NCBI GenBank assembly: GCA_040386355.1
Contig: JAZKFP010000283.1
Span: forward strand, 1-28,830
From: JAZKFP01 sp040386355
GTDB lineage: Bacteria > Pseudomonadota > Gammaproteobacteria > Pseudomonadales > UBA6940
Reading direction: 5' to 3'
DNA: 28,830 bases
Shown in pieces: positions 22,247-28,830 of the stretch. Every line of letters begins with the position of its first letter. The first letter of the stretch is position 1. The notes beneath the pieces are model-generated. The model searched no databases and was not told the DNA's origin. It saw only the letters and a program-made list of their open reading frames with translations. The translations under genes and the position numbers were made by a program.

Positions 22247-23344
22247 GATTTTTCTTTCCCAAGCACTTATCCCAGCCCAACCTTGACCGCCTCGATAGCG
22301 AATTTGTTGTTCATCTTCAAGTTTCAAGCCGCCTAATCCATACACTGGAATCGGCGATTCTCGCACAAGTTCTTGAAAGTGCTCCCAACCTAACGGTTCA
22401 ACTTCTGGATGCGTTGCTGTTTTACAAACAGGAGACAGCCAGGTGTAATCTGCGCCAGCGGCAGTGGCAGAATTTAATTCTTCTAAGGAATGACACGACA
22501 CACCAAAACCTAAATAGTTGGCTGAAAACTGTGATTTATCGAGCAGTATTTTAATAATGATTTTTTTACATTGACGTTGTTTAAGATGAATCACAAAAAA
22601 ATGATCTGGAAAATACATCAGAAATTCTTTTATTAGATGAAAAGATAATTCTTTTGTAGATAAAATCTGGAACCAATCGATATCCAAGAACCAAACAATC
22701 GGAAGTTGAGCTGCACTTTTTTCTTGAAAGGTTTGAGCAAGGTTTTTCAAAGTTTGTTGTTTAAATTCACTTGAATATTTTTTTTCCAATCGTAATCGAA
22801 TGCCTAAATTGGATCGGTTTTGAACAGCAGCTTGCATATTAAATGAAGGAAAGGATTTATCTTCTGAAATGGTTTGAATCACAATGGCGCGCGGTAGTTG
22901 CAGCGCAGTAATCACATGTTTATTTGCCGAAGGAAATCGATATTTATGAATATTACTCGGTGAAACCCAACGAATCCATTGACCTTCACGGCCGTAAGGT
23001 TCTCCTGAAAATTCTTTAATAATCCAAACGTCGAGCCATAAAAAACGCGACTTTGCATGATAAGGAATTTGAATGAGCGGTTCAGCACTTTGTATTTCAA
23101 TACCAATTTCTTCTCGAATCTCACGTTGTAAAGCGCCAATTCCCTGTTCTTCAGCTTCCCATTTTCCACCTGGAAATTCCCATAAATCTTCGGGTGATTC
23201 TTGTTGAGGAAAAATGGCTTCGCGTCGAGCAATCAACCATTCAATACCTTGAGCGGTTTGGCGCTGAATAACACCCACTGACACCGCCACAGCACCATCG
23301 ACTACAGGTATGTGGTGGCCGACCAAATTGTCTAACAATTCCAT
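22244..23344 (-). CDS. mutT: MutT-type 8-oxo-dGTP diphosphatase fused to a ThiE-like domain
   Basis: Bifunctional-looking protein of 366 residues. Residues ~18-150 are a Nudix hydrolase with a complete Nudix box (G60-x5-E66-x7-REIREEIGI), which removes oxidised dGTP from the nucleotide pool. Residues ~165-366 are a thiamine-phosphate-synthase-like barrel (GVSCHSLEELNSATAAGADY, TWLSP, then IPVYGLGGL). This fusion is common in gammaproteobacterial MutT. The ThiE-like part lacks the usual catalytic and pyrophosphate-binding detail in its N-terminal half, so thiamine synthesis by it is doubtful. ATG at 23344 follows AGGA at good spacing. The TAG stop lies inside the inverted repeat upstream of fic. 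Confidence 0.92.
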   Translation of the reverse strand: MELLDNLVGHHIPVVDGAVAVSVGVIQRQTAQGIEWLIARREAIFPQQESPEDLWEFPGGKWEAEEQGIGALQREIREEIGIEIQSAEPLIQIPYHAKSRFLWLDVWIIKEFSGEPYGREGQWIRWVSPSNIHKYRFPSANKHVITALQLPRAIVIQTISEDKSFPSFNMQAAVQNRSNLGIRLRLEKKYSSEFKQQTLKNLAQTFQEKSAAQLPIVWFLDIDWFQILSTKELSFHLIKEFLMYFPDHFFVIHLKQRQCKKIIIKILLDKSQFSANYLGFGVSCHSLEELNSATAAGADYTWLSPVCKTATHPEVEPLGWEHFQELVRESPIPVYGLGGLKLEDEQQIRYRGGQGWAGISAWERKI

Positions 23345-23485
23345 AGTGCATCCTGCATTTTTAACGACTTTGCTTAAAATTTTTTCACCTAGAGAGAAAT
23401 TTCACTCAACATTTGATGCTTATATGAAATCAACGCATACACTAAAACTGTACCTATTTTCTCTCGATCTACGGCGAGCTTTACC

Positions 23486-24763
23486 TTGAACGCACTTATT
23501 ATTGAATCTTCTAAATTTTGGAACCAAGTTTTACGCGATTTATTAGCTAGCGTTGGTTTTAAAAGTGAATCGGTATTCACCGGTGTCGATGGCATTCAAC
23601 AACTTACCGCACAAAATTACGATCTTATTCTAGTCGCTCGTCATCTGGATGACATTTCAGGATTAGATGTTTGTGAATTTTATTGCGGCCAAGATCGTCA
23701 TGCGCCGGTTTATCTCATTACTACGCAAGAATCGGATGATACATTAGCTTTAGCGTTACGCTGTGGTGCTACCGATGTTTTTTTCAAATCTGCGCTTGAA
23801 AAATTACGCATGCATTTAATTCAAATGCGAATGACCCCTGATTCTGCCTTTCATCGTAGCGCGGATATTTTGTTAGTGGAAAAAGGCTCACAAGTTTTGC
23901 AATTTATGCGGGACAGCTTTACGCCGTTAGGAATGAAAGTGGTGGATATGGATACCACTGACGCTGCACTTGCATGGATTGATAGTAATCACGTGGATCT
24001 TGTCGTACTGGATTTAACCTGCGATGGTAAAATTGATGCAGAAAAATTAATTAAAGATATTCGTCACCAATCAAATTTTTTAAAATCACGAATTCCTATT
24101 TTGTTATTTTGTAAAGTAGAAAATAAAAAGCAAGCGCTGTCATTATTAACACTAGGTGGCAGCGATTATGTCATGATGCCAATTGAACAAGATGAATGGA
24201 TTTTACGTTGTCAGTCTCTTATTCAAAATAAATTATTATTGGATCAAGTCGAACAACAACATCTTTTTTTAGAAAAAATAACACTTACAGATTCTTTAAC
24301 TGGATTATTTAATCGACATTACTTTATGGAATTTGGTCCAAAAAAATTCGTAGAAGCGCAGCGTCAAAAACAATCGCTTGGTTTGATTCTAGTGCATACC
24401 AATCAATTTAAAAAAATTAATAATACGCATGGACATGATATGGGTGATGCAATTCTTGCAGCGCTTGCGCAACGTTTAAAAAATAATACGCGAGCAGAAG
24501 ATTTAGTAGCGCGGTTAGATAATAAAAAATTCGCAATTATTTTAAATCGTTGTCCGCGAGAAGCCTTAATTCAAAAATGTGAAGATTTACGACAGCATAT
24601 TGAACAACTAATGCCTTGTGGTATTCCGATTACAATTAGCTGTGGCTTTGGTCATTACCTGCATCGTGATCAAGGCCTGGATGATAAACAAAGTTTTCAA
24701 AAATTATTAATGATTGCAGAAGCGAGTTTGGATCAGACGAGAAAAAAAATGTCGGGTAATTAA
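23486..24763 (+). CDS. REC-REC-GGDEF response-regulator-like protein with degenerate catalytic motifs (PleD-like)
   Basis: A 425-residue protein with PleD architecture: receiver 1 (1-118), receiver 2 (127-245), a short helix, GGDEF domain (262-425). Key residues are missing. Receiver 1 has Ala51 where the phosphorylated Asp should be (DLILVARHLDD). Receiver 2 keeps D176 (VVLDL) but has MMPIE instead of the Lys-Pro motif. The GGDEF domain has RLDNKKFAII, DNKKF replacing GGDEF. HTNQFKKIN replaces the metal-binding DxDxFKxxN. The product-binding RxxD (RAED, 336-339) is retained. It is probably not a diguanylate cyclase; it may sense c-di-GMP or act as a scaffold. Start is TTG at 23486, as no other start codon occurs before the upstream in-frame stop at 23414. 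Divergent from mutT. Confidence 0.85.
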   Translation: MNALIIESSKFWNQVLRDLLASVGFKSESVFTGVDGIQQLTAQNYDLILVARHLDDISGLDVCEFYCGQDRHAPVYLITTQESDDTLALALRCGATDVFFKSALEKLRMHLIQMRMTPDSAFHRSADILLVEKGSQVLQFMRDSFTPLGMKVVDMDTTDAALAWIDSNHVDLVVLDLTCDGKIDAEKLIKDIRHQSNFLKSRIPILLFCKVENKKQALSLLTLGGSDYVMMPIEQDEWILRCQSLIQNKLLLDQVEQQHLFLEKITLTDSLTGLFNRHYFMEFGPKKFVEAQRQKQSLGLILVHTNQFKKINNTHGHDMGDAILAALAQRLKNNTRAEDLVARLDNKKFAIILNRCPREALIQKCEDLRQHIEQLMPCGIPITISCGFGHYLHRDQGLDDKQSFQKLLMIAEASLDQTRKKMSGN

Positions 24764-24766
24764 CCT

Positions 24767-25093
24767 TTATAAACTTGAATCGATTCTAGAAATTACGTCA
24801 TACGCCGGTTCTTCATACGGATGCACCTTCATCATTGCAGCAATAACATTTTTTAGTATTTTCTTCTCACACAATATTTCAACTTTATACTCAGGTACTT
24901 TTTCAATTTCGTTTATGTTTCCAATATGCGGATTCGAACCTTTTAATGGACGAAATTGACCTTCACCTAATGTTTGCCAACAGCATAAATCGTAATCACC
25001 TAAGCGACCCGCGCCTGCATCAAACATTGCAGTTTTTACGGCTTCAACATCGCTTACCGGTATATAGACTTGAATTTTGTAAGTTTCATTCAT
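24767..25093 (-). CDS. Stand-alone NIF3-insert (YqfO/PII-like) domain protein
   Basis: A 108-residue protein matching the PII/CutA-like domain that is inserted in NIF3-family proteins and also occurs alone in many gammaproteobacteria. Blocks seen: YKIQVYIPVSDVEAVKTAMF, AGAGRLGDYDLCCWQT, GEGQFRPLKGSNPHIG and VHPYEEPAYDV. Likely a small oligomeric protein of unknown substrate. ATG at 25093 with a poor ribosome binding site. It is convergent with the GGDEF-like gene (3 bp apart). Confidence 0.88.
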   Translation of the reverse strand: MNETYKIQVYIPVSDVEAVKTAMFDAGAGRLGDYDLCCWQTLGEGQFRPLKGSNPHIGNINEIEKVPEYKVEILCEKKILKNVIAAMMKVHPYEEPAYDVISRIDSSL

Positions 25094-25120
25094 TTTAATT
25101 TTTCAACAAATATACCAAAC

Positions 25121-25281
25121 GCATATGAGATTTCCTAAAACACTTTTCAACTTTTTTAATCAGTAACAGGCAGCGTTCAACACGGGCGAATGATTATTCG
25201 CCCCTACAAACAATGATCACTTTCCTGAAAATACATTAATCTCTAACGGTTACCGTAGGGGCGAATAATTATTCGCCCGCA
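25121..25281 (+). repeat. REPIN-like doublet element, copy C
   Basis: Third copy, same orientation as 6459-6620. Flank GCATATGAGATTTCCTAAAA, then palindromes at 25183-25207 and 25255-25280 with a 47-bp spacer. It lies 31 bp beyond the purL stop, between purL and the NIF3-insert gene. The hairpins it encodes could help end or protect the purL transcript. Confidence 0.78.
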
Positions 25282-25312
25282 ATAACTTTTCAAATATACA
25301 TGAAAACACGTT

Positions 25313-28300
25313 CTAATTATTTTCAGACCACCTAAACGCATTTAAAAACAATTTAAACCACGGACTTTTTTCTGCCCATTCTTGTGGATGCCAAGACAAT
25401 TGTGTAGTACGAAATACACGTTCAGGATGTGGCATCATTAACGTAATACGTCCGTCCTCATTACAAAAACCTGTAACGCCATTGATTGAACCATTTGGAT
25501 TTTGCGGATACAGATTTGCTGGATTGCCTCGAACATCCACATAACGCAACGCAACCTGCGGCGTATCACTAAAACTTTCCACACGCCCTTCTCCGTGCGC
25601 TACCGCAATGGGTAAAACACTTCCGGCCATTTCATTAAAAAATATGGAAGGTGAAGTTTCAACTTTTACTAAACTTAATCGCGCTTCAAATTGTTCTGAA
25701 CGATTACGCTGAAAACGTGGCCAGTTTTGTGAACCTGGAATTAATGGCGCTAAATACGACAACATTTGACAGCCATTGCACACACCTAATGCAAACCGAT
25801 CTTGTCGATTAAAAAATTCTTGAAATTGATCTTTTAATTTGGGTTGATGCAAAATTCCTTGCGCCCAACCACGACCTGCTCCTAAAACATCACCAAATGA
25901 AAATCCACCGCATGCAGCAAAGCCTTGAAAATCTTTTAATGCGTGACGATCATTTAGTAAATCCGACATATGTACATCAAATGTTTCAAATCCTGCAAGG
26001 TGAAACGCCGCCGCCATTTCAGTTTGTCCATTGACACCTTGTTCGCGCAAAATCGCAATACGTGGTTTTGTTTTAGCAATATGAAATTCTGGAATCGCTT
26101 CTGGCCAATTAAAAGGTATCAAAGAGGTTAATTGTGGTTCTGGATTGGAAAGCGCATTAAATTCTTCTACGCTGGTTTCTGGATTATCTCGTAACGATTG
26201 AATCTGGTGACTTACTGCCGACCATTTTTGCAGTAAATCAATTAATGTCGATTGCCAAATAACTTTATTATTTTGCTTAAAGGAAATATCAGCATTGGTT
26301 TTTATGTTAGCAATAACATGCGGCGCTGCTAAACTCTCAGATTCTAAAATGTTTTGTACAATTTCTACGTGCGATTTTCGAACTTGAATAATTAATCCAA
26401 CCTCTTCATTAAACCAGTACGCTAAATTTTCAGGCGACGTTAATGCATTTGTTTCTGCAGAAATTAAAAAATCTAACCCTAATCGGCTAGCAAATGCCAT
26501 TTCTATCGCTGTGACAAAAGCTCCACCATCCGAACGATCGTGATACGCCAACACAATATTGCGTTGACGCAATTCGAGTAAGGCGCGATGTAATGATTTA
26601 ATATCTAATACATTATCTAACGTTGGCGCGATTTTTCCGATTTGATTATAGGTGGATAACAAAATCGAACCGCCGAGACGACACTGGTTTTGTCCAAGAT
26701 CAATCAACAATAAAACGCTATCATCTTCGATTCGTTGTAATTCAGGTGTCCAGGTACAACGAATATCTTGTACCGGAGAAAATGCAGAAATCACTAACGA
26801 TAAAGGTGAAACAACCGAAGAGTTCGGATGCGATTCACAACTCCATTGTGTTTGCATCGACAAGGAATCTTTACCGACTGGAATTGCAATACCTAATGGA
26901 ATACACACATTCTCTGTAACATCGCGTACGGTATTAAATAACGCAACATCTTCTTCTATTTTGCCAACCGCTGCCATCCAATTTGCCGATAATTTAATAT
27001 CGGATAAATCTCTAATATCCGCAGAAAAAATATTTAATAAAGCTTCTGCAACGGCTAGTCGACCTGATGATTCAGGAGAAAGTATTGCAACCGGTGGACG
27101 TTCACCGCATGCCGCAGCTTCACCCGTAAAATTCCAATAATCGGTTGCTGTGATAGCACAATCCGCAACAGATTCTTGCCACGGTCCAATCATTTGATCG
27201 CGACTGACTAAACCTGTAATCGTACGATCACCTATCGTAATTAAAAATTTTTTACTTGCAACGGTTGGATGGTGTAAAACACGTGAAATAATTTCAGAAA
27301 AATCATTTAACTCAGCCCAATTAATTTCTTGGCTATAACTATTGTTTGGTAAAACGATAGGAATTTGTCGTTCTAATTTTGGCGTATTACCAAATAATAA
27401 TTTTTGTGAAACTTGAATCGGATAACGATCAAAAATTGCGTCGTATACTTCAATATCGCGTGCTTCTACTGCTTCACCAGCAACTGCAAACGGACAACGT
27501 TCCCGCTCACATATATCAGTAAATAATGTTAAATCATCTGGAGCGATCGCTAATACATAACGTTCTTGCGATTCGTTACACCAAATTTCTAACGGCGACA
27601 TACCAGGTTCAGCATTTGGTAAATCGCGCAAACGAAAATGGCCGCCGCGACCTGCGTCTTTTACTAATTCTGGTAACGCATTACTTAAACCACCCGCGCC
27701 CACATCGTGAATAAATAAAATCGGATTTTTATCATCTAGTGCCCAACAACGATCAATCACTTCCTGACAACGTCGTTCCATTTCTGGATTTTCGCGTTGT
27801 ACCGACGCAATATCCAAATCATTATTTGATGAGGAAGTATGCGATGACGCAGCACCGCCCCCTAAGCCAATTAATAAACTAGGTCCGCCGAGAACAATTA
27901 ATAACGCACCAACCGGCACTTGGGATTTATCTTGATGCTGAGGTCGAACATGGCCAAAGCCACCGGCTAGCATCATCGGTTTATGATAACCGCGTCGTTT
28001 AAAATGATGTTCATCAGAATGCGGATCGAAGGATTCAAAGGAACGAAAAAACCCAGTTAAATTTGGTCGACCAAACTCGTTGTTGTACGCAGCGGCGCCA
28101 AGCGGACCATCGATCATAATCTTTAAAGAAGTTGCTAAATGCGGCGGTAAAATCGCGTCACTGCTGGCTTGATTATTTTTTAAATAATCAATTTCCCAAG
28201 GCTGAGGTAATGCAGGAATTCGTAAATCCGATACCATAAAACCGGTTAATCCGGCTTTAGGTTTTGATCCCCGACCCGTTGCGCCTTCATCACGAATTTC

Positions 28301-28830
28301 ACCGCCTGAACCCGTTGCCGCTCCAGGAAATGGCGCGATTGCGGTTGGATGATTGTGGGTTTCCACTTTCATCACAATTGGAATCGCTTCGGTTACCACT
28401 TGATAAATTCCTGTTTTACTGTTCGGAAAAAACCGTTGTCCGATTTTAGCGCCATCGATTACTGCGGCATTATCTTCGTAGGCTGAACGCACACCTTTTG
28501 GATTTTGTTTAGTGGTTTCCCGAATCATGCTGAATAACGATTTAGGTTGTTCTTGATCGCCGACCCACCAACGCGCGTTAAAAACTTTATGTCGGCAATG
28601 CTCAGAATTTGCTTGTGCAAACATCATAAGTTCGGCATCGGTAGGATCACGTCCAAGCTCGGTATAGGCCTGCGCTAAATAGTCAATTTCTTCCAGACTT
28701 AACGCCAAACCCAAACTGTGATTTAGTTTATGAAGCGTTTCTACACCATCGCGCAACAATGAAATACTTCGCACCGGTTTTGGTAAAGGAGAATGAAATA
28801 ACGTACGGCCTTCTTCCAAACTATTTAAAA
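25313..28830 (-). CDS. purL: Phosphoribosylformylglycinamidine synthase (5' end outside window)
   Basis: ATP-dependent amidotransferase that converts FGAR and glutamine to FGAM in purine synthesis. About 1172 codons are visible of roughly 1290-1300 usual in the long single-chain enzyme; the frame runs off the right edge, so the N-terminal ~120 residues are missing. Visible parts: the linker (TDAELMMFAQANSEHCRHK), the synthetase core with KVETHNHPTAIAPFPGAATG and GEIRDEGATGRG, the second half, and a C-terminal class I glutaminase with the nucleophile motif GVCNGCQ, AHGEGR and MPHPERVF. No frameshift is seen. A REPIN-like element follows the stop. Neighbouring genes do not belong to the pathway. 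Confidence 0.98.
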   Translation of the reverse strand, partial: LNSLEEGRTLFHSPLPKPVRSISLLRDGVETLHKLNHSLGLALSLEEIDYLAQAYTELGRDPTDAELMMFAQANSEHCRHKVFNARWWVGDQEQPKSLFSMIRETTKQNPKGVRSAYEDNAAVIDGAKIGQRFFPNSKTGIYQVVTEAIPIVMKVETHNHPTAIAPFPGAATGSGGEIRDEGATGRGSKPKAGLTGFMVSDLRIPALPQPWEIDYLKNNQASSDAILPPHLATSLKIMIDGPLGAAAYNNEFGRPNLTGFFRSFESFDPHSDEHHFKRRGYHKPMMLAGGFGHVRPQHQDKSQVPVGALLIVLGGPSLLIGLGGGAASSHTSSSNNDLDIASVQRENPEMERRCQEVIDRCWALDDKNPILFIHDVGAGGLSNALPELVKDAGRGGHFRLRDLPNAEPGMSPLEIWCNESQERYVLAIAPDDLTLFTDICERERCPFAVAGEAVEARDIEVYDAIFDRYPIQVSQKLLFGNTPKLERQIPIVLPNNSYSQEINWAELNDFSEIISRVLHHPTVASKKFLITIGDRTITGLVSRDQMIGPWQESVADCAITATDYWNFTGEAAACGERPPVAILSPESSGRLAVAEALLNIFSADIRDLSDIKLSANWMAAVGKIEEDVALFNTVRDVTENVCIPLGIAIPVGKDSLSMQTQWSCESHPNSSVVSPLSLVISAFSPVQDIRCTWTPELQRIEDDSVLLLIDLGQNQCRLGGSILLSTYNQIGKIAPTLDNVLDIKSLHRALLELRQRNIVLAYHDRSDGGAFVTAIEMAFASRLGLDFLISAETNALTSPENLAYWFNEEVGLIIQVRKSHVEIVQNILESESLAAPHVIANIKTNADISFKQNNKVIWQSTLIDLLQKWSAVSHQIQSLRDNPETSVEEFNALSNPEPQLTSLIPFNWPEAIPEFHIAKTKPRIAILREQGVNGQTEMAAAFHLAGFETFDVHMSDLLNDRHALKDFQGFAACGGFSFGDVLGAGRGWAQGILHQPKLKDQFQEFFNRQDRFALGVCNGCQMLSYLAPLIPGSQNWPRFQRNRSEQFEARLSLVKVETSPSIFFNEMAGSVLPIAVAHGEGRVESFSDTPQVALRYVDVRGNPANLYPQNPNGSINGVTGFCNEDGRITLMMPHPERVFRTTQLSWHPQEWAEKSPWFKLFLNAFRWSENN

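Noticed and set aside
22244..23344. The ThiE-like half of MutT as a working thiamine-phosphate synthase
   Set aside because: Only the C-terminal part of the barrel shows clear motifs. In MutT fusions of this type the domain is usually not the main ThiE.
23486..24763. Annotation as an active diguanylate cyclase
   Set aside because: GGDEF is replaced by DNKKF and the metal-binding Asp positions are His and Asn, so catalysis is not supported.
26652..27140. 162-codon plus-strand frame inside purL
   Set aside because: It is antisense to a strongly conserved part of purL, with no start signal and no domain similarity.

Overview
The window looks like an AT-rich gammaproteobacterial chromosome. The housekeeping genes fit that group: recN behind a LexA box, yacG, mutT fused to a ThiE-like domain, a single-chain purL, a CorB/CorC-type protein and a tRNA-Thr(CGT). 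Several neighbouring genes encode eukaryote-like proteins: an actin-fragmin-kinase-like domain, an F-box, leucine-rich repeats behind an IpaH/SspH-like linker, and a C-terminal CaaX box. This suggests a bacterium living in or with eukaryotic cells, perhaps in or near Legionellales. That placement is inference; there is no rRNA or other decisive marker here.

Layout. Positions 1-3.9 kb hold an envelope/exopolysaccharide locus: a PEP-CTERM protein, an EpsL-type outer-membrane protein and a polyprenyl-phosphate sugar transferase. Next come tRNA-Thr and SOS-regulated recN (3.9-6.2 kb). A repeat-filled gap precedes an ApbE-DUF3570-DUF4266 cassette (6.7-9.3 kb), probably an extracytoplasmic flavin-linked system. 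From 9.9 to 19 kb is an accessory region. It holds five candidate host-interaction or orphan proteins and, inside it (14.4-16.7 kb), a cluster of toxin-antitoxin genes. One module, tacAT, is intact; abiE and an RHH/PIN module have kept their antitoxins but lost their toxins; a second RHH/PIN remnant lies beside tacA. From 19.3 kb to the end the content is mostly core: a CNNM/CBS membrane protein, yacG, a fic gene behind a striking 39-bp inverted repeat, mutT, a REC-REC-GGDEF protein whose catalytic motifs have decayed, a stand-alone NIF3-insert domain and purL, which runs off the right edge.

Repeats. A GTAG-headed palindrome (core GGGCGAA...TTCGCCC) occurs at least nine times. It forms three copies of one ~160-bp doublet element (6.46, 9.66 and 25.12 kb) and a differently arranged array at 16.7-17.1 kb. 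The structure resembles REP/REPIN elements. An unrelated ~197-bp element with terminal inverted repeats lies at 6.24 kb.

The most unusual observations are: (1) two convergent antitoxin genes whose toxins are both cut off within the same short interval, as one deletion would produce; (2) a flavinylation-like motif in the DUF3570 barrel next to an ApbE that lacks a usual metal-ligand Asp; (3) the cluster of eukaryote-like proteins; and (4) the operator-like inverted repeat shared by the mutT end and the fic promoter.
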